A DNA stretch of 36,998 nucleotides, taken from NCBI GenBank assembly GCA_042569595.1, contig JBHPHI010000008.1:1-36998 (forward strand), given 5' to 3'. The notes below the pieces were generated by a model. That model did not search any database and was not told the DNA's origin. It was given only the letters and a program-made list of their open reading frames with translations. The translations under genes were made by a program, and so were the position numbers. Shown piece by piece: positions 1 through 7,928 of the stretch (its first letter is position 1; the number at the start of each line of letters is the position of its first letter). The stretch comes from JBHPHI01 sp042569595 (GTDB taxonomy: Bacteria; Patescibacteriota; Microgenomatia; UBA1400; 2-01-FULL-45-11).

Positions 1-186
1 GAGTAGATCTTCTTGATTATTTTTTTTCCATTCTTCGATGGATCCTAGTGAAACTATTTGGGTTGCTTTATCTTTTACATGCCAGACTGCGGTTTTAACA
101 ACTTCATGACCTATTTCTATAGCAAAAAAGCTCTTTGGCTCCTCAGGAGTTTGATTTATTTTTTGTAAGATGTTTTTGATTTCCAT
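1..186 (-). CDS. Partial N-terminus of a possible actin-like (FtsA/PilM-type) ATPase
   Basis: An open frame runs from an ATG at 186 off the left edge, giving 62 residues without a stop. Residues 20-36 read FFAIEIGHEVVKTAVWH, which resembles the first phosphate-binding motif of actin-fold ATPases (hydrophobic strand, acidic residue, G, then a K three or four residues later), as in FtsA and PilM. The frame differs from alaS and the first 44 nt overlap the alaS 3' end, so translation is probably coupled; I see no clear Shine-Dalgarno sequence. The family call rests on one short motif and could be wrong. The rest of the gene lies outside the window. Confidence 0.45.
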   Translation of the reverse strand, partial: MEIKNILQKINQTPEEPKSFFAIEIGHEVVKTAVWHVKDKATQIVSLGSIEEWKKNNQEDLL

Positions 187-2023
187 TTGTGGATGCCAGC
201 ATTACATAAACTCGGCGGACATTGGCGCCGATAGACTTGTCTTTTTTGATTGTAACAGTTCCAATTTCACCAGTCGAGGAGACATGGGGACCGCCACACA
301 ATTCTTTACTAAACCAATCACCTTTTGAGTCGTTGCCGATAGTGTATACCGACACTTTTTCTGGGTAAGTTTCTCTGAAAAAGGCCATTACCCCTGAATC
401 TAAAGCGATTTGTTTATCTTCAATGGATTTAGTGACAGGTAAATCTTCTGAAATTTTTTGATTCATTAACTCTTCTATTTTCTTGATTTGGTCCTCTGTG
501 GGTTTGTCTGAGTATTTGTAGTCAAAACGGAGTCTTTCTGAGGTAATGTTGCTGCCTTCCTGACGAACCTCGTCTCCTAATACTTGCTGCAACGATTTGT
601 GTAAGAGGTGAGTTGCAGTGTGGAGTTTGGTGACGTCTTCTGAGTTGTCTGCAAGACCACCCTTAAATACTTTGGCTGCGGTAGTTCTTGATAAATCCTT
701 GTGTTTTTTTTCTATAAGATTGAATTCTTTCCAATCCAACTCCCTACCTCTTTGTTTAAATAATTCCTCCGTAACTTCTGGGGGAAATCCATGTGTTTGT
801 TTTAAATCAAATGCAAGTAAAGCTACTAGTTCTTCTTTTGTCGCCTTTTCAAGCTTAAGGAGTCCTCTATCAAGAGCGCGTGCAAACTTGTCCATTTCTT
901 CATCTATAATGCTACTCACTTTTTCTCTTACTTGTTTTCTGTCTAGAAATACTCCATCATACTGTCTTAATACTTCCTCTGCTATTGCCCCTAGTGAAGG
1001 GCTTGATGTTAATCCGCCCCTTAATTGATGAAGCTTCACTGCAGATCTCCTAATAAGCCTTCTCACCACTGATCCTTGCATTTTGTTTCCTGGAAGAATG
1101 TTTTGAGCAATCATTATTGTGGCTGCTCTCATGTGATCTGCAATTACCCTCATGTGAGTTTTGTTTTCGTCTTCGTAATTTTTTTCAGTAAAATTTTCTA
1201 TTTCTTTTACGATTTCTGAAAATAATTCAATTTCGAACATATCCGGTTGATTTTGTGACGCTGCAACAATTCTTTCTAAACCTCCGCCAAAGTCTACGTT
1301 TTGGTTTGGGAGAGGTTCGAAGGCACCACTCTCTTTTTTGATGTACTGCATAAAAACTGAGTTTCCAATTTCAAGAAATCTTCCACAATCGCAATTAACA
1401 TGACATTTTTCATCTTTGAATTCTGACTTTTTGTGTGTTTCCATTTTTTGGTCTGGGTCAAAATCATAAAAAACTTCTGAGTCTGGACCGCCTATTTCCC
1501 CAGCAGGCATATTTTTGGGAACTCCAGCTCTGCTCCACCAGTTTTTGGTAGCATCGTAGTAGTGAATATTGTCTTTACCTACTCCAAGATCAATCCAAAT
1601 TTTATATGCCTCTTCGTCTTTAGGAATATTGTTGTTGGCGTCACCTTCAAACACAGTAACGTGAAGCCTTTCTTTTTGAAGCCCAATCTCTTTGGTCAAA
1701 AATTCCCAAAACCAAACAATCTGCTCTTCTTTGAAATAATCTCCTAAAGACCAGTTTCCTAACATTTCAAAAAATGTGGTGTGCCTGTTATCTCCAACCT
1801 CTTCAATGTCTTCAGCTCTAAAACAGGGTTGAGAATCTACAAGTCTTGTTCCCATGGGGTGCTCCTCGCCTTTTAAGTAAGGTACAAGTTGTTGCATGCC
1901 AGAGCTTGTAAAAAGAGTTGTGGGGTCATCTGGAGGTATGAGGGGGGCTGCTGGTATTTGTTTATGACCGGCTTTTTCTATGAAAAAGTTTATGTATTTT
2001 TGCCTAATGGTATTTATGTCCAT
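143..2023 (-). CDS. alaS: Alanyl-tRNA synthetase, short form without C-Ala domain
   Basis: Charges tRNA-Ala with alanine in the cytoplasm. The class II catalytic core fills the N-terminal half (FTSSGMQQLVPYLKGEEHP near residue 38, RAEDIEEVGDNRHTTFFEMLG near 69, GGGLERI near 246). The editing domain is kept: a HxxxH pair in LHTATHLLH and the CxxxH pair in CGGPHV, which form its zinc site. At 626 aa it is much shorter than the usual ~870 aa because it ends after the editing domain and lacks the coiled coil and C-Ala domain. Residues 207-217 carry an odd CHVNCDCGRF stretch (C207, C211, C213) just before the LEIGNSVFMQY motif. A TG-extended -10 box lies about 30 nt upstream. The 3' end overlaps the next gene by 44 nt. 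Confidence 0.97.
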   Translation of the reverse strand: MDINTIRQKYINFFIEKAGHKQIPAAPLIPPDDPTTLFTSSGMQQLVPYLKGEEHPMGTRLVDSQPCFRAEDIEEVGDNRHTTFFEMLGNWSLGDYFKEEQIVWFWEFLTKEIGLQKERLHVTVFEGDANNNIPKDEEAYKIWIDLGVGKDNIHYYDATKNWWSRAGVPKNMPAGEIGGPDSEVFYDFDPDQKMETHKKSEFKDEKCHVNCDCGRFLEIGNSVFMQYIKKESGAFEPLPNQNVDFGGGLERIVAASQNQPDMFEIELFSEIVKEIENFTEKNYEDENKTHMRVIADHMRAATIMIAQNILPGNKMQGSVVRRLIRRSAVKLHQLRGGLTSSPSLGAIAEEVLRQYDGVFLDRKQVREKVSSIIDEEMDKFARALDRGLLKLEKATKEELVALLAFDLKQTHGFPPEVTEELFKQRGRELDWKEFNLIEKKHKDLSRTTAAKVFKGGLADNSEDVTKLHTATHLLHKSLQQVLGDEVRQEGSNITSERLRFDYKYSDKPTEDQIKKIEELMNQKISEDLPVTKSIEDKQIALDSGVMAFFRETYPEKVSVYTIGNDSKGDWFSKELCGGPHVSSTGEIGTVTIKKDKSIGANVRRVYVMLASTNGNQKHLTKNKSNS

Positions 2024-2052
2024 GCCAAAATTCTTAAGTACTAATGGGATTT

Positions 2053-2081
2053 ATTGTACCAGAGAGAATTTTTATTGTGAT
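2053..2081 (-). promoter_or_regulatory. Predicted sigma70-type promoter of alaS (extended -10)
   Basis: On the minus strand a TACAAT -10 box (2053-2058) is preceded by TGG, giving the TGn extension. A weaker -35-like ATCACA (2076-2081, 4 of 6 matches) lies 17 nt upstream. The -35 overlaps the last codons of the upstream membrane-protein gene. The predicted start would give a leader of roughly 20 nt. Seen by eye only. Confidence 0.5.
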
Positions 2082-2776
2082 GGGGTTTGAGTTTGTCTAT
2101 AGGTTTTCCACATGTTTGATGGGTCGGTTTTTGGCTCTGTTGGTTGTGGTGCCTGACTACTCCTCTGACTAACTCCGGTTAGTTGTCTAAATAAGACGCC
2201 CACTGCCATTAAACTGAGTGGGATTGTAATTAAGAGACCTAGACCTAAAAGTAGGGCCCCAGCAACATTGATGAGCATGAGTAAAAGCCCAAAGACAAAT
2301 AGTTTTTTTAAGTTTCCTTGCGTAATTTCTTTGCTTTTTGATAAAGCATCTTTTATTCCCAAACCTTGATCAATTATTAAGTATCCAAAGAATTGATACC
2401 TTAACGCCCAAATAACTCCGGGCACAACAAGCAAAAGAAGGCCGACCCCAACTATTACACTGTAGTAAATTGAGCCTATGAGATATTTAACCAATAAGCC
2501 CAAGTGGTTGGTTATGTCTTTAATTGAGGCTACTTGGTTGTTGGTGAGTTTTAGTGAAACGTCAATAAGAAACATTGTTACTATTCCGTTTAATATCCAA
2601 GAGACTAAACTTATTAAGGTTGAAGCAATACCGTTGTTTGTGTTTTGTTGAATGTAGTTTGGAACGAATTGGATTATCCAAGCCACAACCATAACCCCAA
2701 GAAGAGTTTTGATGTTTTTCTTTGTTAAATCCCAAGCTGATTTGATTATTTGAGTTGGTGAGAAAGTTTGGTTCAT
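2072..2776 (-). CDS. Polytopic membrane protein, glycerophosphodiester-phosphodiesterase-membrane-domain/DUF975-like
   Basis: 234 aa, dominated by hydrophobic segments (about residues 20-45, 48-75, 95-125, 150-180 and 180-200), so an integral membrane protein. The middle has the pattern PGVIWALRYQF...ID.G.GIKDALSKSKEITQGN, which resembles the repeat seen in the DUF975/YciC-type membrane families: Pro, aromatic and Arg in a helix, then an Ala-Leu-x-x-Ser amphipathic stretch before the next helix. The last ~35 residues are polar, rich in Gln, Pro and Thr, and probably cytoplasmic. It has no catalytic motif I can name. It lies between alaS and a small YtxH-like gene in the same direction. Function unknown; a role in envelope homeostasis is only a guess. 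Confidence 0.75.
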   Translation of the reverse strand: MNQTFSPTQIIKSAWDLTKKNIKTLLGVMVVAWIIQFVPNYIQQNTNNGIASTLISLVSWILNGIVTMFLIDVSLKLTNNQVASIKDITNHLGLLVKYLIGSIYYSVIVGVGLLLLVVPGVIWALRYQFFGYLIIDQGLGIKDALSKSKEITQGNLKKLFVFGLLLMLINVAGALLLGLGLLITIPLSLMAVGVLFRQLTGVSQRSSQAPQPTEPKTDPSNMWKTYRQTQTPSQ

Positions 2777-2826
2777 TTTACGCCTTTTATTTTTATACTT
2801 TTTAGTTTTTCATATTTATTAAAAGC

Positions 2827-3156
2827 TTACAACTTAACTGATGTTTTGCCTTTTTTCTTGAAAAACTTTTTATTTGAGGTTTTTAATTTTTTTAAAACTT
2901 TCTTTGAGCCTGTTTTGTCCTCATTAAGATTTAAGCCCTTTATGGCTTTGGTGAGTTTTTTTCTAGTCTTTTTTGCAACTTTTTCAAAATCAATATTACC
3001 CTCTTTTAACTCTTCTTGAAGTTGTTTTTTTAGTTTCTTCCCTGTTTTAGTTCCAAAAAAAAATAATGAGCCACCACCAAATAATGCACCCAACAGTAGG
3101 CCTGCCACATATCCTGAGTTTTTTTTCTGAGCTTCAGTTGACCCATTATTCTTCAT
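2827..3156 (-). CDS. YtxH-like small membrane protein
   Basis: 109 aa. Residues 14-35 form a glycine-rich membrane segment (GYVAGLLLGALFGGGSLFFF) followed at once by GTKTGKKLKKQLQEELKEG, the layout of YtxH-domain (PF12732) proteins: one N-terminal glycine-rich transmembrane helix and a basic amphipathic tail. The last 50 residues are very Lys-rich (KKVLKKLKTSNKKFFKKKGK). Its start overlaps the preceding DUF948-like gene by 11 nt, so the two are probably co-translated and may act together; the same pairing is common in Gram-positive bacteria. Specific function is unknown. Confidence 0.75.
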   Translation of the reverse strand: MKNNGSTEAQKKNSGYVAGLLLGALFGGGSLFFFGTKTGKKLKKQLQEELKEGNIDFEKVAKKTRKKLTKAIKGLNLNEDKTGSKKVLKKLKTSNKKFFKKKGKTSVKL

Positions 3157-3424
3157 CTTCTTCTTCTTTATCTTTTTTTAGCCAATGCACAAAAGCTTCG
3201 GCCACTTTTAGTCCCGTAGTTACTCCCTCCATAACTCCCCCTTGATTTCCGAATGGATTGTGAAGATTGTGAACGAGGCTATCTACTCCTTCTATGCTGT
3301 TGTTTACTTTACTAATTGTTCTTTTGATTTCTCTTAAAATTTGAACTACGTGTACCCCCACCACTACGAGTAAAATAGTGAGGATTGAAACAACAATTAT
3401 AAGCAGAATAATTAATGGATCCAT
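3146..3424 (-). CDS. Small single-pass membrane protein, DUF948-like
   Basis: 92 aa. The first ~30 residues form one strong hydrophobic helix (PLIILLIIVVSILTILLVVV), followed by a heptad-like amphipathic stretch (VQILREIKRTISKVNNSIEGVDSLVHNL) and an acidic end (KKDKEEEDEE). This matches the layout of DUF948 proteins, which are N-terminally anchored with a coiled-coil domain. It overlaps the YtxH-like gene by 11 nt. Upstream, a TATACT -10-like box lies just before the start codon in the 51-nt gap after the rodZ-like gene, but without a good -35. Function unknown. Confidence 0.7.
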   Translation of the reverse strand: MDPLIILLIIVVSILTILLVVVGVHVVQILREIKRTISKVNNSIEGVDSLVHNLHNPFGNQGGVMEGVTTGLKVAEAFVHWLKKDKEEEDEE

Positions 3425-3475
3425 GTCCTTAAGTATAGCTTAGAAAATTAGATCAAACCAGATTCTAGTACTGAT

Positions 3476-4108
3476 TTACGGAGATACAATGACCGATGTT
3501 TGAATCGTGTGGGTTTTTCCTGACCTATCTGTTGCGGTAATGGTTATTGTGTGTTCCCCAGGACTGAGTTGAACTTGAGTTGAAAAATTTCCTGATTGAT
3601 CGGAATTAGTTGATTGGTTGTTTACTAAAACACTAGAATCTGAAGAGGAACTCCCTTTGACTTCTACGGGAGATGTAACTGTTTGACCGCTTTTGGGGGA
3701 CTCTATATTTATTTCTGGACCTTTATAAAAAAATATAATTTGTCTGATGAAAAGTGTTGCAAGTACTGCTGCGAGCAAACCAAAGATAAATACTGATGTT
3801 GTTTTGGGGGTAATGTTTATCTTTTTTTCTATTGGTTCTATCATGCTTCTTGGAATAATTCTTCCTTTTTTGTCTTGATCAAAATCTCTTCTAAAAACAG
3901 CCAGCATTGTTTTGGGATCTGATTCTATCGATTTGGAGTAATTTCTTATAAAACCTTTTACAAATGTGGCTGCTGGAAGATTTTTTAGATCGTTATTTTC
4001 GAGGGCTTTGAGATAATTTTCCTGTATTTTCGTTAATTTACTTACTTCACTTATAGAAAGTTTTATCTTCAATCTTTGGTCTTTGAGGAGTTCGCCGACA
4101 GTTTTCAT
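3476..4108 (-). CDS. RodZ-like protein: cytoplasmic HTH, one TM helix, extracellular Ig-like domain
   Basis: 210 aa. Residues 4-62 are a RodZ-type helix-turn-helix (VGELLKDQRLKIKLSISEV, ...LKALENNDLKNLPAATFVKGFIRNYS), the HTH_25 family. Residues ~105-127 are a transmembrane helix. Residues 131-210 are a beta-rich, Ig-like domain (PEINIESPKSGQTVTSPVEV ... GEHTITITATDRSG), like the glucodextranase-B-type domains of Gram-positive surface proteins, in place of the DUF4115 domain of classical RodZ. RodZ normally links MreB to the cell-wall machinery. No mreB is in view, so the partner here is unknown; the neighbouring ftsK fits a role in cell shape or division. Confidence 0.8.
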   Translation of the reverse strand: MKTVGELLKDQRLKIKLSISEVSKLTKIQENYLKALENNDLKNLPAATFVKGFIRNYSKSIESDPKTMLAVFRRDFDQDKKGRIIPRSMIEPIEKKINITPKTTSVFIFGLLAAVLATLFIRQIIFFYKGPEINIESPKSGQTVTSPVEVKGSSSSDSSVLVNNQSTNSDQSGNFSTQVQLSPGEHTITITATDRSGKTHTIQTSVIVSP

Positions 4109-4131
4109 ATATTTTTTCGGCAGGAAAAGAT

Positions 4132-6258
4132 TTAATTATCAGATTCTTTCAGGTTTGCTAAAAATTCATCTGCGTTTTTTATTAACACTTCTCTTGGTTT
4201 TGACCCCTCTGGGGGGGATACTACTCCAGCTGCTTGAAGCTGATCAACAATTCGAGCTGCCCGAGCATAACCCACACTAAGCCTTCTTTGTAGTAGTGAA
4301 GCTGATGCTCTGTCGTACTCTATAACGAGCCTAACGGCGTCGTCGAACAGCTCATCCAGGTCACCCTCAATGCTTCCTCCTCCTGATATTTTTGAGGCTT
4401 TGTATTTTGTGGTGACTTCTTCGGTATATTGAGGTTCTATTCCGGTTTGTTTTAGGAAACTAATCAATTTTCTTACTTCCTTCTCGGAAGTGAAAGCACC
4501 TTGAATCCTAGTGGGTCTTGATTGGTCTGGAGGAATATACAACATATCTCCTTTTCCAAGTAATTTCTCAGCTCCTGGAGAATCAATAATCACCCTGGAG
4601 TCGATCATGCTAGTGACGTTAAAGGCAATTCTGCAAGGAATATTTGCTTTGATTAGCCCTGTTATTACGTCAACGGATGGTCTTTGCGTGGCTAAAATCA
4701 AGTGTATTCCAGTGGCCCTTGCCATTTGGGCTAGTCTAGTAACCGTATCTTCAACCTCAGAAGGAGCAAACAGCATTATGTCTGCAAGTTCGTCAATAAT
4801 AATGACTAAATATGGTAAAGCTTGAAAACCAGAAAACTCGTTGTAACCCTCAATATTCCTAACTCCTACTTCAGCGAAAATTTTATACCTTCTTTCCATT
4901 TCAGCGATGGACCACTTGAGAGCTGACAGTACTTTTTCTGGATCTACAATGACAGGAGTGAGAAGGTGGGGAATTCCATTATATGGAGTTAACTCGACCC
5001 TTTTTGGATCAACCAAAATAAACTTTACTTCGTTTGGTGATGATCTGAATAATATGGTGGCGATAAAGGTATTTATACAAACAGACTTACCACTTCCCGT
5101 GGCACCAGCAATTAAAATGTGAGGCATTTTTGTAATGTCTGCTACTACTGTGTCATTGCTGACGTTTAATCCTAAACCAACTGCTAACTTGCTTTTGTTT
5201 TTCTTTATATCTGAAGTAAGCATTCCTTTTAAACTAACAAACTCTGGTGTTTTGTTTGGAATTTCTATTCCAACCAAAGACCTTCCGGGTATTGGTGCTT
5301 CTATGCGGATTTGACCCCTGGGCGCTGCTAGGGCTAGTGCTAAGTCACTCTGTAGGGCAGTGATTTTACTAAGTTTTGTTCCTGGAGCGATCTCAAGTGC
5401 GTATTGAGTGACAGCTGGGCCAAGGTTTACTTCTGAAACTCTTGTCTTGATACCAAAGTGATCTAGAGTGCTTTCGATAACAGCAGCATTTTGTTTTATG
5501 TCCCCCCTGTCCGCTTCGCCTCCAATTTTGTCTTCAAGTAAGTTGAGTGGAGGAAACTTCCATACAGTTGGCTCTGTTCCTGGTTGATTAGCAATCACCT
5601 GAGCACCCAAACTCTCTTTGTCGTCTTTTTTAGTTTTTTTGCTATCTTTTTTATCTTGATTAATTTTCATTTCTCCTTTTTTTTCTGAACTAGGAGTGCC
5701 TTTGATTTTAAATCCCGATTTTTTATTTTTATCAAAGACTACCTTGGCTTTGTTCGTAGTAAAACTTGATTTTGTTGATGTTATTTTGCTAAATATTCCT
5801 GATATAAAAAGTAATATCTCGCTCAAAGGGGTTTCTGTTAGAATCATGAATCCAATAATTCCCATCGCAAGCATAACTATGGTGGCGCCAATGCTGTGGA
5901 TTAATATAGCCAGATTCAAAAATATTTCTGACCCAACACTACCAGATCTTCCAAGTCCTAGGATCATAATGAATATTAGTAACCCACCAAAAAAAACATT
6001 TGGTCTTGCAACTTTCCAGTTGAGTTGAGTCATCATCAAACCAGCACTAATAAAAATAAAAGGCATAAGTAAGGTGGCAAAACCGAAATTTTCTGCAAGT
6101 ACTTGATTCAAAGATGAAAGAGCTGTTCCCTGGCCAGTAAATGAAATTATAATTATGCCAGAAAGCGCCATAAGGATAACACTCGCGATTGAGTATATTG
6201 TGTCTTTTTTTAACTTGAGTTTAAATGGCGCTCTACGACGCCCTTTTCGCCTTCCCAT
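4132..6258 (-). CDS. ftsK: FtsK/SpoIIIE-type DNA translocase
   Basis: 708 aa membrane-anchored DNA pump for chromosome segregation at the septum. Four hydrophobic segments lie within residues ~20-155, followed by a Lys/Ser-rich linker (~157-230). The motor holds Walker A GATGSGKS at 385-392, Walker B YLVIIIDE near 483-490, and the conserved LILATQRPSVDVITGLIK stretch at ~520-537. The C-terminal gamma winged helix (~637-690) has QRRLSVGYARAARIVDQLQ, the motif that reads KOPS/SRS polarity sites in other species. Length is close to that of SpoIIIE. It lies 15 nt downstream of RNase J and 23 nt upstream of the RodZ-like gene, in an apparent operon. Confidence 0.96.
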   Translation of the reverse strand: MGRRKGRRRAPFKLKLKKDTIYSIASVILMALSGIIIISFTGQGTALSSLNQVLAENFGFATLLMPFIFISAGLMMTQLNWKVARPNVFFGGLLIFIMILGLGRSGSVGSEIFLNLAILIHSIGATIVMLAMGIIGFMILTETPLSEILLFISGIFSKITSTKSSFTTNKAKVVFDKNKKSGFKIKGTPSSEKKGEMKINQDKKDSKKTKKDDKESLGAQVIANQPGTEPTVWKFPPLNLLEDKIGGEADRGDIKQNAAVIESTLDHFGIKTRVSEVNLGPAVTQYALEIAPGTKLSKITALQSDLALALAAPRGQIRIEAPIPGRSLVGIEIPNKTPEFVSLKGMLTSDIKKNKSKLAVGLGLNVSNDTVVADITKMPHILIAGATGSGKSVCINTFIATILFRSSPNEVKFILVDPKRVELTPYNGIPHLLTPVIVDPEKVLSALKWSIAEMERRYKIFAEVGVRNIEGYNEFSGFQALPYLVIIIDELADIMLFAPSEVEDTVTRLAQMARATGIHLILATQRPSVDVITGLIKANIPCRIAFNVTSMIDSRVIIDSPGAEKLLGKGDMLYIPPDQSRPTRIQGAFTSEKEVRKLISFLKQTGIEPQYTEEVTTKYKASKISGGGSIEGDLDELFDDAVRLVIEYDRASASLLQRRLSVGYARAARIVDQLQAAGVVSPPEGSKPREVLIKNADEFLANLKESDN

Positions 6259-6273
6259 ATCTTAAAAATCGTA

Positions 6274-7926
6274 TCATACTTCCCTGATTACAGGAAGAAT
6301 AAGGGGTTGCCTTCGTGTTTGTTTATATACTAATTTTTGAAGGTTTTTTTCAATTTTTGACTTGATGCCTGACCAATCATTTTGATTAATTGATTTTGGC
6401 AAATTGTCTTTTGTTTTGGCTGCTATATCTGAAATAAGTTTTTTGGAGTTTTTCATATAAACAAACCCTCTGGAAATTACCTCAGGATTGCCTATTATTT
6501 TTCCATTATTTCTACCTATTAATACAACAACTACGAGTATTCCGCTTTCAGCCATTCTTCTCCTGTCAGATAAAACTACCTGACCAACATCTCCAACACC
6601 CAGACCGTCCACAATGACATGCCTGAGTTTGATTTGCTTTCCTACTGATGCTCCCTCTTGATTTATTTTAAAGGTTTGGCCGTTGTCTAAAATAAATACT
6701 TGATCTTTTTTATAACCCATGCCCTCCGCCAAAACTTTGTATTGAACCATGTGGCGATAAGCCCCGCCGATTGGTATAAGATACTTTGGTTTTGTAAGAG
6801 AGATTAGTTGTTTAAGTTCCTCGGCGCTTCCGTGTCCTGAAACATGAAGTGTGTCTTCGTCTCTTACTTCTGGATATGCTATTTGAACCCCAAGCCTTGA
6901 GATGTTATCTATGGTGTCGTAAAGATATACTTCGTTGCCTGGAATAGGCTCTGTTGCAAAGACAACTTTATCTTGTGGATCAATGGTTACGAGATCATGA
7001 TCGTTTTTTGAAGCTCTTTCTAACGAAGAACCTATTTGCCCCTGACTGCCTGCAATAATTATACAAACTTCACTTGAGGAGTAGTCGTCTATTTTCCTTT
7101 TGTGAATAGTTTCTGACGGGATGTGTAAAAACCCGAGTTTTTGAGACGTTTTTACGTTTTGCTCAATTGATCTACCAACAAAAGCTATTTTCCTATTGTG
7201 TTCTGTGGCCACATCTACTGCCTGCTGAATACGATGAATGTTGGAGCTCATAACAGTAACAATAAATTTACCTTGAGTCGTTTTTATTTCTTTTTCAAAT
7301 GTTTCTTTTAATAGTGACTCTGATAAAGAATGTCCTGGCCTTTCCGATCTTAAAGAGTCTGAAAGTAGGGCTATTACTCCTTTTTCTCCAACTCTTTTCA
7401 TAGTTTCGTAGTCTGATAGTTTCCCATCAACTGGATTTTCATCAAACTTATAGTCTGATCCGTGATAGACAACACCAGCTGGTGTTGTTATGGCAAAATG
7501 CCTTCCGTCTGGAACAGAGTGAGTTATTGGAATTGGTTTTATTCTAAAGCTTCCCACCTCAAACTCTTGAGTGTCTATCTCCCTAATGTCTAGTTGGATT
7601 TTGGAGTCACGACACCTGTCTATAGCAAATCCCGCTGTTAATTTTGATGCATATATTGGTATTTGAGGAAGTTTGGGCAAGATGTAGGGCAGACCAGCAA
7701 TGTGATCATCGTGAGCGTGGGTTAGTAGCAATCCTACTAATTTATCTTTTTTGTCCTCAAGATAACTTATGTCTGGAAGGAGAATGTCCACTCCAAGCAT
7801 TGTGTAGTCTGGAAAACCAATTCCACAATCAACAAGCAAAATTTCTGTTTGAGTTTCGTAGGCGAACATGTTTTTGGTGACTTCGCCCATGCCACCTAAT
7901 GGTATTATTTTTAATTCATTTGTCAT
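6274..7926 (-). CDS. rnj: Ribonuclease J (metallo-beta-lactamase/beta-CASP)
   Basis: 550 aa, about the usual ~555 aa. RNase J has endonuclease and 5'-3' exonuclease activity and takes the place of RNase E in many bacteria. The zinc-binding motif HAHDDH spans residues 70-75, with the further metal ligands in ITHSVPD (His near 135) and the HGSDYKFD aspartate. The beta-CASP region follows (SSNIHRIQQA, GRSIEQN, GSQGQIGS) and VSGHGS carries the late histidine. The C-terminal domain (~450-550) is present. It is 2 nt from the Lon-like gene and two genes from pnp, so RNA-decay enzymes are grouped here. Confidence 0.96.
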   Translation of the reverse strand: MTNELKIIPLGGMGEVTKNMFAYETQTEILLVDCGIGFPDYTMLGVDILLPDISYLEDKKDKLVGLLLTHAHDDHIAGLPYILPKLPQIPIYASKLTAGFAIDRCRDSKIQLDIREIDTQEFEVGSFRIKPIPITHSVPDGRHFAITTPAGVVYHGSDYKFDENPVDGKLSDYETMKRVGEKGVIALLSDSLRSERPGHSLSESLLKETFEKEIKTTQGKFIVTVMSSNIHRIQQAVDVATEHNRKIAFVGRSIEQNVKTSQKLGFLHIPSETIHKRKIDDYSSSEVCIIIAGSQGQIGSSLERASKNDHDLVTIDPQDKVVFATEPIPGNEVYLYDTIDNISRLGVQIAYPEVRDEDTLHVSGHGSAEELKQLISLTKPKYLIPIGGAYRHMVQYKVLAEGMGYKKDQVFILDNGQTFKINQEGASVGKQIKLRHVIVDGLGVGDVGQVVLSDRRRMAESGILVVVVLIGRNNGKIIGNPEVISRGFVYMKNSKKLISDIAAKTKDNLPKSINQNDWSGIKSKIEKNLQKLVYKQTRRQPLILPVIREV

Positions 7927-7928
7927 GT

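Noticed and set aside
618..1028. Plus-strand open frame (136 codons) opposite alaS
   Set aside because: Antisense to the conserved AlaRS core and of low-complexity composition; a shadow.
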